64,000 bases of DNA from assembly GCF_022811925.1 (NCBI RefSeq), contig NZ_CP065511.1, positions 3,217,501 through 3,281,500 on the forward strand, read 5' to 3'. Each line of letters starts with the position of its first letter. Position 1 is the first letter of the stretch. The notes under the pieces are model-generated. The model was not told the origin of the DNA and did no database searches. It saw nothing but the letters and a program-made list of their open reading frames with translations. Origin of the DNA: Cytobacillus oceanisediminis. Its GTDB lineage: Bacteria > Bacillota > Bacilli > Bacillales > Cytobacillaceae. Of this stretch, positions 19,145-28,138 are shown in pieces. The translations under genes were made by a program, and so were the position numbers.

Positions 19145-19255
19145 TTCATTACAGGAATGCTGCCCCTTTTGTTAAAAAATAAAAAGCCGCCTAGTCTGGC
19201 AGCTGATCTTGAGCATATGGACCCTTTAGCTTAAGTACAAATCTTCACAATCTGT
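19145..19255. repeat. Paired CCC-core repeats with terminator, 3' of the Lrp gene
   Basis: Cores CTGCCCC (19160) and GGACCCT (19219). The minus strand reads GCTGCCAGACTAGGCGGC followed by TTTTTATTTTTT, a clean intrinsic terminator for the gene at 19273. The flanking TTACAGGAATGC recurs at 29833 and 62091. Confidence 0.75.
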
Positions 19256-19272
19256 GTTTTTCATTAAGATTC

Positions 19273-19719
19273 CTATTGTATTACAGCAGCCAATGGGTGA
19301 AGCTGTTTTACCTCTTGTATTGATAGGTGTAAACTATAGTTTCCATGTTCGAGAAGTTTATTAAGAAAAAGATTTAATTGTTCTTGGGATTTAACTTTTA
19401 TTTTTAAATGGTAACAGCCTTCTCCAGATACTCGGTGAGCTTCAACTACCTCTATTCGACCTTGAATAAAACGTATAAACGCATCATGATTAGCTGTTTT
19501 CATATGAACAATGACAAACGCTGTATAAGAAAGCCCTAGTTTCAGTTCATCGATTATAAGGGAGTAGGCTTTAATAACACCACTTTCCTCAAGCTTTTTA
19601 ATACGATTCCCTACTGCTTGGCCAGTCATATGAATTTGTTCTCCTAAGTCCTTCCATTGAATACGTGAATTTTCAGTTAGTAACCGGAGGATCTGAAAAT
19701 CAATTTGATCAATATCCAT
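19273..19719 (-). CDS. Lrp/AsnC-family transcriptional regulator
   Basis: A 148-residue Lrp-type regulator with an N-terminal winged helix (IDFQILRLLTENSRIQWKDL, then QAVGNRIKKLEESGVIKAYS) and a C-terminal RAM domain. AAAGGATTTT precedes the ATG. It is divergent from the isochorismatase-family hydrolase at 19838 with about 118 bases between, so local control of that gene is likely. It is distinct in sequence from the Lrp protein at 207. Confidence 0.92.
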   Translation of the reverse strand: MDIDQIDFQILRLLTENSRIQWKDLGEQIHMTGQAVGNRIKKLEESGVIKAYSLIIDELKLGLSYTAFVIVHMKTANHDAFIRFIQGRIEVVEAHRVSGEGCYHLKIKVKSQEQLNLFLNKLLEHGNYSLHLSIQEVKQLHPLAAVIQ

Positions 19720-19837
19720 AATAAAATCCTTTCACCGTGAAATTATTTGATATAAAAGTCTTTCATCAAAGTATCGATAAAAATCAAGATATTATTTATC
19801 ATTTTATTATACTGAATCTTTAAATGAGGTGGAAAAA

Positions 19838-20392
19838 ATGAGCACAGCTTTAATCATTGTCGATATTCAAAATGACTATTTTCCTAATGGAAAGATGGAA
19901 TTAAGCAATCCTGAAAAAGCAGCCGCTAATGCTGCTAAAGTTCTTAATTGGTTTAGACAGAATAACAAAGATAATATTTTCCATGTGCAGCATATCGCAA
20001 GTGATCCAGGGTTAGGCTTCTTCCTTCCGAATACGGAGGGAGTTAAACTAAATGAAGCTGTTCTGCCATTAGAAAACGAAAGCATTATTATTAAAAATTT
20101 CGCTAACAGCTTTTTAAAGACACAATTAGAAAGCAAATTAAAAGAAAAAGGAATAACCAAGTTAGTGATCACAGGTATGATGACACATATGTGTATTGAT
20201 GCAACAGTTAGAGCTGCTGTGGATCTAGGCTTTGAAACTACATTGATTGAAGATGCATGTGCGACAAGAGACTTATCTTATCAAGACAAGGTCGTGCCAG
20301 CTGAACAGGTTCATTATGCGTTTGTCAGCGCACTTAACGGTATGTATGCCAATGTAATTTCGACCGAGGATTTCCTGCAGCAGAACAACTAA
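19838..20392 (+). CDS. Isochorismatase-family cysteine hydrolase
   Basis: A 184-residue enzyme from ATG 19838 with GAGGTGG upstream; a GTG three codons earlier overlaps that site. The catalytic triad pattern of the family is visible: Asp in ALIIVDIQNDYF, Lys in SIIIKNFANSF, and the nucleophilic Cys in GMMTHMCIDATVRAA. Such enzymes hydrolyse amides or vinyl ethers (nicotinamide, isochorismate, peroxyureidoacrylate). The Cys-centred motif favours an amidase-type role. It is divergent from an Lrp regulator and followed by a terminator, so it stands alone. Confidence 0.9.
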   Translation: MSTALIIVDIQNDYFPNGKMELSNPEKAAANAAKVLNWFRQNNKDNIFHVQHIASDPGLGFFLPNTEGVKLNEAVLPLENESIIIKNFANSFLKTQLESKLKEKGITKLVITGMMTHMCIDATVRAAVDLGFETTLIEDACATRDLSYQDKVVPAEQVHYAFVSALNGMYANVISTEDFLQQNN

Positions 20393-20397
20393 TTAAA

Positions 20398-20438
20398 TTG
20401 AAAAGGGAGTTTGTTTAAATACAAATTCCCTTTTTTGC
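20398..20438 (+). terminator. Intrinsic terminator after the isochorismatase gene
   Basis: AAAAGGGAGTTTGT pairs with ACAAATTCCCTTTTTT around a TTAAAT loop. Confidence 0.85.
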
Positions 20439-20501
20439 TGTTGTTTATAAAGTACAAACCTGCCCCGTTAATTGAATAATTTTTTTACCTATTTGATAGG
20501 T

Positions 20502-21044
20502 CTAATTATCAATCACAATTTCTCCTTCACCATTTGGTATTTCAAAACCATTAAGGTAAGAAGTTAAAATTTCTTCTGAAATAGTGAACGCGTTTGCATC
20601 AAATCGTTTGTTACGTAACTTAAGTCGTTCACGTAAATCATTAGGTTGAACTTTTAAATAAATAAGTTTCCATTTACCCCCAGAATCCTCAATAAGTTTT
20701 TTATATTGGTACCTTCTTGCACGATCCCAAAAACTGAAGTCGATTACCACCTGCTGTTTATCGTGTATTAACTTTATTAAACGATTGCGTAAATTTTTTT
20801 CTGCATCTTTCTTGTATTCCTCAATTTTTTCAATTGGGAAATCAATCCCATAACGACCATTAACAGCCCATATTTCTTCATCAATAGAAAGACGCAAAAA
20901 ACCTTCTTTTTCCAATTTTTTTGAGAAAGTAGTTTTCCCAGAACCAGTCACACCACACATCATCACCACTAATGGGGTTAAATCATCTCGTTCACGATAA
21001 ATCAAGTCAAAATTAAATTTTTCAAACACCCTTACATCCCCCAA
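20502..21044 (-). CDS. P-loop kinase, AAA_33 / zeta-toxin-like
   Basis: A 180-residue protein starting at TTG with AAGGAGGG nine bases upstream. Walker A is CGVTGSGKTTFSKKL (about 30-44). The next strand carries LSIDEEIW, and VVIDFSFWDRARRYQYKKLI fits the family's catalytic and substrate segment, followed by a LID-like RERLKLRNKRFD. Related proteins phosphorylate small molecules or act as zeta-like toxins, but no antitoxin gene is adjacent and the protein is short. A small-molecule kinase, possibly of an antibiotic, is more likely. Confidence 0.8.
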   Translation of the reverse strand: MGDVRVFEKFNFDLIYRERDDLTPLVVMMCGVTGSGKTTFSKKLEKEGFLRLSIDEEIWAVNGRYGIDFPIEKIEEYKKDAEKNLRNRLIKLIHDKQQVVIDFSFWDRARRYQYKKLIEDSGGKWKLIYLKVQPNDLRERLKLRNKRFDANAFTISEEILTSYLNGFEIPNGEGEIVIDN

Positions 21045-21238
21045 TTGGGAATTCCCTCCTTACCCTAAATTAATCCTCAATCGACTTTATGGTAAATGCC
21101 CCTTCCTATATTTAATATATCTCGTCAAGAACCAGCAGGATTATTTTTTAATCGTTCTCTTTTATCTTCAGGCGTTTCATTACCAATAGTTTCTATAGTG
21201 AATATATTCTATATTTTATCGTCTATACCTTTTAAAGC

Positions 21239-21300
21239 TAACCTGCCCCTATAGTTAATAATAAAAAGCCGCCTAGTTTGGCAGCTGGATCTTAAATCGG
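21239..21300. repeat. CCC-core repeat plus terminator, 3' of a DinB gene
   Basis: Core CTGCCCC at 21243. The minus strand gives CAGCTGCCAAACTAGGCGGC and then TTTTTATTATT, near-identical to the copy at 19145-19255. Confidence 0.75.
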
Positions 21301-21354
21301 TTATTATGGTCTTTGTATATTGATTAAACCTACTTACAATAGTGGCTCTAGAAT

Positions 21355-21870
21355 TTAATCAAATAAAGTTTGTCTAGGTTCAGCCATTCCAAATTGTGCC
21401 CATTCTTCTTTTGAAGGACCGTAAATCCCTGGAACACTAAGTCCTGCTTGTCTCATTAGTATAGTCATTTGTCCCCGGTGATGAGTTTGATGTTGGTTTA
21501 AAAATAATAACAGACTTCCCTTTGTCATTTTTGTTCCAAAGAAATCAATTTGTTCCAACAGGGTCTGATCAGTCCAGTGAGTTTCCAAAGCCTCAATTAG
21601 GTTATTTGATGAACTAGTATAGCTTTCAGCAATGAAATTAGCTGAAGATGGAACAGACCAGTCTTCACTTGGAGCTGCAAACCTTAAACCTGCCTGTGAA
21701 CTAATTACTTTAATAGCAGTGACCGTATGCCACGCAATACGCCCTAAAGACCATTGATTTGGTGTGACTTCCTGCTTTAATGATTCATCTGTGAGATTCT
21801 TAAGAACCCTGCTTGTAGCCCCAGCCTCAAATTCCCAGGATTTAAAAAAATCGCTTAAGCTATGATACAT
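21355..21870 (-). CDS. DinB-like four-helix-bundle protein
   Basis: A 171-residue DinB-family protein with GAGAGGAG before the ATG. The metal-binding histidines are in WSLGRIAWHTVTA (about residue 48) and NQHQTHHRGQMTILMR (about 129-140). DinB-fold proteins in Bacillaceae include thiol (bacillithiol) transferases acting on toxic electrophiles. This is one of five in the window and is a monocistronic unit with its own terminator. Confidence 0.85.
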   Translation of the reverse strand: MYHSLSDFFKSWEFEAGATSRVLKNLTDESLKQEVTPNQWSLGRIAWHTVTAIKVISSQAGLRFAAPSEDWSVPSSANFIAESYTSSSNNLIEALETHWTDQTLLEQIDFFGTKMTKGSLLLFLNQHQTHHRGQMTILMRQAGLSVPGIYGPSKEEWAQFGMAEPRQTLFD

Positions 21871-22065
21871 TTTCAGACTCCTCTCAATTTATACTCATAT
21901 TAACATTCTCCCTCTTTATTAAATTACCTCCTCCTTTTTTCTTTAAGTCTGTACCCCAGAAGTTTTGGATTTCCGATCATTAACTGCCCCGTATTTTTAA
22001 TTAACTTAAAAAGTAAAGTACATTATTTTTATACCTGCTAATCAAACTAAGAATGGTGAATTCAA

Positions 22066-22203
22066 ATGGCTAATTCAAGAACTAACCGACTGCTTATTGG
22101 AAGTACAATCTTATCTAGTGCTCTTAGTATCACAATTATTGCTTTAACAATATATCACCATGTTACAATTCAAGATAAAATCGATGAACTGAAGAGGGCT
22201 TAG
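22066..22203 (+). CDS. Small predicted membrane protein (45 residues)
   Basis: The ORF encodes MANSRTNRLLIGSTILSSAL and continues with a hydrophobic stretch through ITIIALTIY, then a charged tail IQDKIDELKRA: one transmembrane segment with a basic N-terminus. The ribosome site is weak. A clean terminator overlaps its stop codon, which supports expression. No family recognised. Confidence 0.5.
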   Translation: MANSRTNRLLIGSTILSSALSITIIALTIYHHVTIQDKIDELKRA

Positions 22204-22222
22204 GAAACTAAGCCTTCTTTAA
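22194..22222 (+). terminator. Intrinsic terminator of the small membrane protein gene
   Basis: GGGCTTAG, a GAAA tetraloop and CTAAGCC, followed by TTCTTT. Confidence 0.8.
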
Positions 22223-22288
22223 CTACTTGCCCCATAGTCGAATAAGAAAATGAGCAGCCGCAGAACTTTTTTTAACCAGCAGCAATCA

Positions 22289-22715
22289 TAGTTAATCGGG
22301 ATGTATTACGATGAAAATGACGAGGGTCGAGGGAAAATGGTAGTTAATCGAGAGGAATAACGACGAAAATGACATGGGGCCAGGGAAAATGGTAGTTAAT
22401 CGGGATGTTTAACGACCAAAAGGACGAAGGTCCAAGGAAAATGGTAGTTAATCGGGATGTTTAACGACCAAAAGGACGAGGGTCAAAGGAAAATGGTAGT
22501 TAATCGAGATGTATTACGACGAAAATGACATGGGCCAGGGAAAATGGTAGTTAATCGGGATGTATTACGACGAAAATGACGAGGGTCGAGGGAAAATGGT
22601 AGTTAATCGAGAGGAATAACGACGAAAATGACATGGGGCCAGGGAAAATGGTAGTTAATCGGGATGTTTAACGACCAAAAGGACGAAGGTCGAGAGAAAA
22701 TGGAGTTAATCGTAA
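22289..22715. repeat. 52-bp tandem repeat array, about eight units
   Basis: Units begin TAGTTAATCG at 22289, 22341, 22393, 22445, 22497, 22548, 22600 and 22652, with a partial ninth near 22703; spacing is 52, 52, 52, 52, 51, 52, 52. Each ends GGGAAAATGG or AGGAAAATGG. Units 6-8 repeat the variants of units 1-3, so the last part arose by duplicating a five-unit block (259 bp). The unit length is not a multiple of three and no ORF runs through it. Confidence 0.95.
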
Positions 22716-22747
22716 TGAATTACCAGATTGATTAGTGAAAGAACAAA

Positions 22748-22882
22748 TCAAAATTCCGGATTTTTCATTTGCTGTATTGACTCTGCAACATCGGAAAACA
22801 ATTTAAAGTCTCCTGGATAAATAACACTGTCACTTCCACCGATAGTTCCATACCTATCAATAAAAACTGCTTGTAAAAACAT
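22748..22882 (-). pseudogene. HAD-IIIA-like hydrolase remnant (N-terminal 44 residues)
   Basis: ATG 22882 sits behind CGGAGGAATTATTTT and encodes MFLQAVFIDRYGTIGGSDSV, the start of an HAD-IIIA hydrolase with the second catalytic Asp of FIDRDGT replaced by Tyr. The frame stops at 22748, just before the tandem repeat array; the rest of the gene is gone. Confidence 0.5.
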
Positions 22883-23036
22883 AAAATAATTCCTCCGAAA
22901 CACCTGTAATTTTTAATAAATTATTCTGTATTAATTAAAGGAAGTCCTGTATTTTGGAAATTACTGCTTTAACTAACCTGCACCGCCTGTTAAATAAGAA
23001 AAACGTCCCTGCATTTGCGCAGGTACGTTTAAACAA

Positions 23037-23768
23037 TTACTTTTCTGCTGAGATTATTAAGAACATAGGTCTACGGAGTTCATCTTTCATTTTAGGAATA
23101 CTGATTAACATTTCCTCAGAGGGAATAGGTTCCTTAATTGTCCTTATATTAAATCCAGCATTAATTAAGACATTGATATAAGTTGAAAATGTGCGATGGT
23201 ATTTTATAACGTTTTCAGTTAGAAATGTTGTTTCACGTAATCCTTCCAATTGGTAATTGTCAACTGCCCAATGCAAACGATTCCCTTTGTCATCATGATA
23301 CCAATCTTGTTCGTTCCGAGAAGTGAAGATTGGATGTTCAACTGAAAAGACAAAAGAACCTCCAGGCTTTAAACAATCATAGACCTTCTTACAAATTGCT
23401 TCAAAGGACTTAATATAATGAAAAGCCAATGAGCTGATGACAACATCAAATGGAGAGTCTGAAAAATCAATGTCTTCAATTGGCATTTTAATGTATGAAA
23501 TGAAGGAATCATGAGTCATTTCACGAGCTTGTTCAAGCATTTTTTCAGATATATCTACTCCAATAACAGACCTCGCTTGCTGTTCACGAGCAAAACGGCA
23601 ATGCCAACCGAAACCGCATCCCAAATCTAGTACACTTTTATTTCGGAGTTCTGGTAAAAGTTCTTTTAATACATGCCATTCTCCAGCAGCTTCAAGTCCT
23701 TTGACTGAACGTGCCATTTTTTTATATGCAGAAAAGAAATTCACATCATCATACTTGTTTTGCTTCAT
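23037..23768 (-). CDS. Class I SAM-dependent methyltransferase
   Basis: About 243 residues from ATG 23768 (TAGGAGTTGT upstream). The SAM-binding motif I is SVLDLGCGFGWHCRFA (about 46-61). Motif II is VIGVDISEKMLEQA and the post-I motif is PFDVVISSLAFHYI. The C-terminal EHPIFTSRNEQDWYHD region is typical of small Bacillus methyltransferases of unknown substrate. Monocistronic, with a CCC-core repeat (22978) just past the stop. Confidence 0.88.
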   Translation of the reverse strand: MKQNKYDDVNFFSAYKKMARSVKGLEAAGEWHVLKELLPELRNKSVLDLGCGFGWHCRFAREQQARSVIGVDISEKMLEQAREMTHDSFISYIKMPIEDIDFSDSPFDVVISSLAFHYIKSFEAICKKVYDCLKPGGSFVFSVEHPIFTSRNEQDWYHDDKGNRLHWAVDNYQLEGLRETTFLTENVIKYHRTFSTYINVLINAGFNIRTIKEPIPSEEMLISIPKMKDELRRPMFLIISAEK

Positions 23769-23895
23769 TTTATACAACTCCTAAAAATATTAGTTAGCCT
23801 CCTAAAATTAAAACAGCATCTAATTCAGGAGGCTATCTATCTCCTTCTAACCATTTCTTTCACCTCATTAAAAGTTGCACCTAATATAACACAAT

Positions 23896-23975
23896 GCTTC
23901 TTAAACAAACTTGCCCTGTTTGTTTAAGAAAGCAAGCGGTCCTGTATGCTGCTAAGCCTAGCCAAAGCACCCTTT
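23896..23975. repeat. CCC-core repeats, including the best-conserved palindrome
   Basis: TTCTTAAACAAAC (23898-23910) and GTTTGTTTAAGAA (23918-23930) are perfect 13-bp arms around TTGCCCT. A second core GCACCCT follows at 23967, just past the stop of the NUDIX gene. Confidence 0.8.
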
Positions 23976-23994
23976 AGCAAAGAAAATCAAGTGA

Positions 23995-24405
23995 CTATGA
24001 TTGAAAAGTGTAGGCAGAAGACGATTTAAGCAGACCTTCTACACCGTTTGGAAAGTAGGGCATTAATTTATTTGCCCTTTGTAAATCAACCCATTTTATT
24101 TCTGCGATTTCCTCTTCATATCTAATTTCACATTCTCCCTCCAATATATTTGCTTCAAATGTTATAAATAAAGCGTGATGACTTTTCTCCTGAAAAAATG
24201 CTTCATTAACTGCTAAAACATTTCCCGCCTTAATAGTTAGTCCTGTCTCCTCTTCGACTTCACGAACAACAGCTTGTTCTAAACTTTCATCTTTTTCAAC
24301 TGCACCACCAGGAAGTGACCAACCTTGTCCTTTATTATTAACCATTAAAATTTGTTCACTATCTTTGTTGTAAATAAGGGCGTAAACGACATCAACTCTT
24401 AACAT
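23995..24405 (-). CDS. NUDIX hydrolase
   Basis: From ATG 24405 (AGAGGATAAT upstream) the protein is 136 residues. The NUDIX box is complete: GGAVEKDESLEQAVVREVEE then ETGLT (about residues 33-57), giving the G-x5-E-x7-REVEEETGL pattern that binds the metal-pyrophosphate substrate. Likely hydrolyses a nucleoside diphosphate derivative; the specific substrate cannot be read. Single-gene unit between two repeat clusters. Confidence 0.9.
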   Translation of the reverse strand: MLRVDVVYALIYNKDSEQILMVNNKGQGWSLPGGAVEKDESLEQAVVREVEEETGLTIKAGNVLAVNEAFFQEKSHHALFITFEANILEGECEIRYEEEIAEIKWVDLQRANKLMPYFPNGVEGLLKSSSAYTFQS

Positions 24406-24469
24406 ATTATCCTCTTCACCTCTATCTATTGTTTTAGATAGCACTATTAGTAAAAACATATACCTTCTT

Positions 24470-24545
24470 AAACAAACCTGCCCTTTTGCCTAATAAGAAA
24501 AACAGCGATATTCTAAATTGAACGATCGCTGTCGTACCAGGGCTT
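24470..24545. repeat. CCC-core repeat plus terminator
   Basis: Core CTGCCCT at 24478 with left arm TTCTTAAACAAAC. It is followed by AACAGCGATA...CGATCGCTGT, a terminator stem for the minus-strand HAD remnant. Confidence 0.65.
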
Positions 24546-24550
24546 AATAA

Positions 24551-24898
24551 TTAAATAATCCCATACTTTTTTAATGCATAGTCAATTCCATTTTCACTTG
24601 ATTGTTTAGTGACAAAATCGGCAGCCTTTTTCAATTTTTCGTTTCCATTCCCCATTGCTATACCTAACCCCGCCAATTCCAACATATCAATATCGTTTTC
24701 ACCGTCACCAAAAGCGATAGCTTCCGATTTATCGATTCCAAAGAAATCTAAAGTTTTCATAATAGCTTAAGACTTTGAAACATCCTCCTGCAAAACATTT
24801 AACACATAAGGATGCCATCTTTTAAATGTTAGATGTGGAAACTTTAGTTCATACTTCTCAACTGTTTCATCATTTGCAAACAAACACAATAAGAATAT
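24551..24898 (-). pseudogene. Cof-type HAD phosphatase remnant (C-terminal)
   Basis: The open part (24760-24551) carries the HAD motif IV IAFGDGENDIDMLELAG. Upstream the same frame reads KFPHLTFKRWHPYVLNVLQE, then a TAA where Lys (AAA) is expected (SKS-stop-AIMKTL). The N-terminal half is missing, so it is a remnant of a roughly 260-residue Cof enzyme. Confidence 0.75.
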
Positions 24899-24905
24899 AT
24901 CTTCA

Positions 24906-25418
24906 TTATGAAGTCTGGGGCATGAATAGGTAAAGTCCATAATCCTGCATCACGGAGGTGTGTCCCATTTGCCGTAACATGGTAGCTATATTGCCGCGAT
25001 GATAAGATCCGTGAGTAACAACATGCAGCACCGTTTCAGAAACAGTAGTTTCAAGTAATCCAGCATAGGGGTTATCAACTACTATCACCTTTTCAATATT
25101 TTCCTGGCTGTTCAAAAGTTCTTTGTAACGTTCAGATAACTCTAAAAAGGTCTTTTTCATTTCTTCAATACTTTTTGTTTCTGCCTGCTCTTTTAATTGT
25201 TCTGCATACGCCAATGCTTCTTTCATATTTTCTCCTGAAATAATATTAAACCATGTGTAATCTGTGGTATAAATGTGAGTCAGCACCTTTGAAATTGAAG
25301 AAAAACCTGTTTGAATTTCCTTATGATAAATGTCTTGGGGAAGTTCTTTTAAACGGTCAATTATAACTCCATTTGCCCATACGTGGTAATCGTACATTTT
25401 TAATGCGGGATGTGTCAT
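24906..25418 (-). CDS. DinB-family protein
   Basis: 170 residues from ATG 25418 with an AAAGGAGGGG site; the longer frame is not needed. DinB fold with histidines in VLTHIYTTDYTW (about 47-58) and HVVTHGSYHRGNIATMLRQM (about 130-149), the classic H...H-x3-H metal site. Likely a thiol-dependent transferase or detoxification protein. Tightly packed after the HAD remnant. Confidence 0.87.
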   Translation of the reverse strand: MTHPALKMYDYHVWANGVIIDRLKELPQDIYHKEIQTGFSSISKVLTHIYTTDYTWFNIISGENMKEALAYAEQLKEQAETKSIEEMKKTFLELSERYKELLNSQENIEKVIVVDNPYAGLLETTVSETVLHVVTHGSYHRGNIATMLRQMGHTSVMQDYGLYLFMPQTS

Positions 25419-25552
25419 TTTAAACCCCTCCTTTTTTCGATCATGTTTTATTTTCAATTGATTTCTAAGAAAAATTACCTGATGTTTTTAAACACCTTTA
25501 TTAGTGAACAGTTTCTGTTTTTGTATTTCAATTATCTATACTCTTCTCCTGC

Positions 25553-25620
25553 TAACCTGCCCTATGCTCAGCAGAAAAAAACTCCTCGTTTGCCAGCTGA
25601 ATCTTCAACACTTGTCTTTA
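25553..25620. repeat. CCC-core repeat plus terminator-like stem
   Basis: Core CTGCCCT at 25557. It lies directly past the stop of the DinB gene at 25605 and is followed by GTTTGCCAGCTGAATCTTCA, the same module as at 21239 in degraded form. Confidence 0.55.
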
Positions 25621-26087
25621 ACCGTGCTTCTCCCTAAAAGCCTTTTTACTCTTTCAATTTGACCGATATGTCCTCGTATATGTTCGACTCGGAATTCCAG
25701 TAATTCTATGAATGTAAATCGCCCAGCATCAGCATACACTCCAACTCTTTCAAGTTGTTCAGCTTTCAAATTATGGAGGATAGGAAGCATACTGGAGCGA
25801 AGCATTTTAAACAGCAGAAGGTATTGTTCACGGTCTAATTGATCATAATTCAATGAATTCACCCAAGCGTCTTGATCAGGCGACGTTAAAAGCGGTTCAG
25901 GTTCTGACAAAACTTTTTTCAGTCTATGTGTAGACACCAATTCAGAATCTGTTATATGTATAATAATTTGATGTATACTCCATTTATCCTTTCCTGGCTT
26001 GAACCTAATCTCTTCCTCAGACAACTCTCTAATGGATTCTCTTAACATCTTATGTCCTTGACTGTACTCTTCAATTAACTCCTCCAT
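25605..26087 (-). CDS. DinB-family protein (DinB_2 type)
   Basis: 160 residues with AAGGAGGAACAA before the ATG. The conserved WSIHQIIIHITDSELVS segment (His near residue 44-48) and the C-terminal EHIRGHIGQIERVKR (about 134-148) supply the metal-binding histidines of the DinB_2 group. Monocistronic. Confidence 0.87.
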   Translation of the reverse strand: MEELIEEYSQGHKMLRESIRELSEEEIRFKPGKDKWSIHQIIIHITDSELVSTHRLKKVLSEPEPLLTSPDQDAWVNSLNYDQLDREQYLLLFKMLRSSMLPILHNLKAEQLERVGVYADAGRFTFIELLEFRVEHIRGHIGQIERVKRLLGRSTVKDKC

Positions 26088-26104
26088 TTGTTCCTCCTTG
26101 ATAT

Positions 26105-26412
26105 TTTGAATTTTAATTTGTAAGTGATCCCATTTAATTGGTCTTTCACTGCTTCAATGAATTTTCTCCTAGAATCTCTTCTTCTTTACTTGTCTTATAG
26201 ACTTCATCTTGTACAAAACCTATTTCATTGCCATCTAAATCTAGTGTTCCATTATTGCAAACATTGCTTCCCCTTCATGCTCAAAATGTACATATTAGGA
26301 TTTCCCGGGGCCTGGAGCCTCCAACAGAATAGCCTAAAACATCTTTATACCACTCCAAAGCCCTGCTTACCTCTTTAAAATTTGCTCGAACGTGTAATAG
26401 TCTTGGTATCAT
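26105..26412 (-). pseudogene. VOC (glyoxalase-fold) family remnant
   Basis: ATG 26412 begins MIPRLLHVRANFKEVSRALE followed by WYKDVLGY, the first beta-alpha unit of a VOC protein. Frame changes follow; another frame reads FEHEGEAMFAIMEH. Several stops and shifts make it non-functional. Confidence 0.65.
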
Positions 26413-26567
26413 TTGCACTGCCTCTCCAACTACTATCAATATTAAAATGGTTATATAGATTTAATTCATCATATATATAAAAAATCCTTGTTCAACTATG
26501 TTTGTCCTGTAACATAAAATTTAGTTTAATTGTCTTCTTTCCCATTGTTGATTCCATTACGGAATAA

Positions 26568-26606
26568 AAAAGGACCGGCTGCAATTACAGCCGGTCTAAA
26601 AAAAAG
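26568..26606 (-). terminator. Intrinsic terminator of the ABC-F gene
   Basis: GACCGGCTG and CAGCCGGTC around CAATTA, with A/T tracts on both sides; the T run is correctly placed for the minus strand. Confidence 0.92.
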
Positions 26607-26652
26607 AAAGGATTGTTTATTAACCTGATTATTTTCAATTTCTCCATATTTT

Positions 26653-28131
26653 CTACATAGATATTATTTTTGTAGCAACTGTTTGTTGAAATGCCTGATC
26701 ATGCTCAACAATAACCATTGTAGGATGAAATCTTTGAATAAGCTCTTCAATCTGCATTCGCGAATATATATCAATAAAATTTAACGGTTCATCCCAAATA
26801 TATAAATGAGCTTTTTCACATAAACTTTTAGCTATAAGCAGCTTTTTCTTTTGGCCTCCGGAATAATGAGAAATATCTTTCTCAAATTGTATCCGGTCAA
26901 AGTCCATCTTTCGCAAAATGGATTTAAATAGAGTCTCATCAATCTTGTGCTCTTCAATAAAATCCGATAACAGCCCTTTTAAATTAGAGGTATCTTGCTG
27001 GACATAGGAAATGGTGAGTCCTGAACCTGCAGTTATTGAGCCTGTATGCTGAATCGGAGTTCCTAGTATTAGTTTTAAAACACTGCTTTTTCCGCTTCCA
27101 TTCTTGCCATCAAGTACAATTCTGTCACCTTGTTCAACTTTAAAACTAATAGGCTTATTTACTATTTGGCCATCGTACTTAACAGACACATCAGTCAAAG
27201 AAATCAATTCATTGGACTGAAATTCAAATGGTTCTAATTTTAATGATTCGGTTTTTTCTACATTTTTAAGCAGTTTTGATTTTTCCTCAATCGCTTTTTG
27301 CTGCCTTGACTCCAGGCTCTTTGCTCTTTTCATCATCTTTGCTGCTTTATGTCCTACAAACCCCTTGTCCAGCTTAGAGCCCGAATTCGTTGTTCCATTC
27401 TTGGAAGCCTCCACTTGATTAGACCAGCCTGCTGAGCGCTTTGAAGATTGCTTTAATCTCCCAATGTCTTTTTGCAGGCGCTGATTTGCTGCCTCTTGGT
27501 GTTCTTGCTCCCGATCAAAATTTAGCTTCCATGAAGAATAGTTACCACTCTGTACTTCAATATTTGCTCTATTTATAGATAAGATATGGTCAACGCATCC
27601 ATCCAAAAAGATTCTATCATGTGAAATTAAAATAAACCCTTTTTTCTTCCTTAGATAATCAGAGACCACCTTTCGTGCATCAGTATCCAGATGATTGGTT
27701 GGCTCATCAATCAAAAGAAATTGACCCTCATTCAAAAATAGTGCAGCAAGCAATACCTTTGTTTGTTCTCCATTTGATAATGTATTAAATGTGCGGTACA
27801 TGACCTCTGCATCAACATTCAAATAGGATATTTCACGAAAAAATTCCCAATCTTCTGCCTGGGGGCAAATCTCTTCTAAGATTTCATGCGTATACTTATT
27901 TTTATCCGAAACCGGATAAGGGAAATAATTAAATTCTACCGAAGAGATGATTGTCCCGCTATACTCATAATTTCCTAGTAACAAATTAAAAAATGTTGTT
28001 TTACCGCGTCCATTCCTGCCAATAAAACCTAGTTTCCAATCCGTATCTATTTGAAAGTTTACACCTTCAAAAATATTGTCAAAGCTGCCTAGATAAGAAA
28101 AAGTTAAGTCTTGAACCTTTATCATCGACAT
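26653..28131 (-). CDS. ABC-F ribosomal protection protein, Lsa type
   Basis: 492 residues from ATG 28131, whose AAAGGAGG site lies in a hairpin. Two ATPase domains without membrane helices: Walker A GFIGRNGRGKTTFF (about 35-48), signature LSNGEQTK, Walker B FLLIDEPTNHLD, linker, then second Walker A LDGKNGSGKSS, signature YSGGQKKK and IWDEPLNFID. ABC-F proteins of this group displace lincosamide, pleuromutilin or streptogramin A drugs from the ribosome. The sequence resembles Lsa proteins, but the spectrum is inference. A leader peptide and attenuator precede it. Confidence 0.88.
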   Translation of the reverse strand: MSMIKVQDLTFSYLGSFDNIFEGVNFQIDTDWKLGFIGRNGRGKTTFFNLLLGNYEYSGTIISSVEFNYFPYPVSDKNKYTHEILEEICPQAEDWEFFREISYLNVDAEVMYRTFNTLSNGEQTKVLLAALFLNEGQFLLIDEPTNHLDTDARKVVSDYLRKKKGFILISHDRIFLDGCVDHILSINRANIEVQSGNYSSWKLNFDREQEHQEAANQRLQKDIGRLKQSSKRSAGWSNQVEASKNGTTNSGSKLDKGFVGHKAAKMMKRAKSLESRQQKAIEEKSKLLKNVEKTESLKLEPFEFQSNELISLTDVSVKYDGQIVNKPISFKVEQGDRIVLDGKNGSGKSSVLKLILGTPIQHTGSITAGSGLTISYVQQDTSNLKGLLSDFIEEHKIDETLFKSILRKMDFDRIQFEKDISHYSGGQKKKLLIAKSLCEKAHLYIWDEPLNFIDIYSRMQIEELIQRFHPTMVIVEHDQAFQQTVATKIISM

Positions 28132-28138
28132 AATTATT

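Noticed and set aside
20502..21044. Zeta toxin of a toxin-antitoxin pair
   Set aside because: No antitoxin gene adjacent and the protein is smaller than typical zeta toxins.
22289..22715. CRISPR array
   Set aside because: Units of 52 bp are repeated along their whole length; there are no unique spacers and no cas genes.
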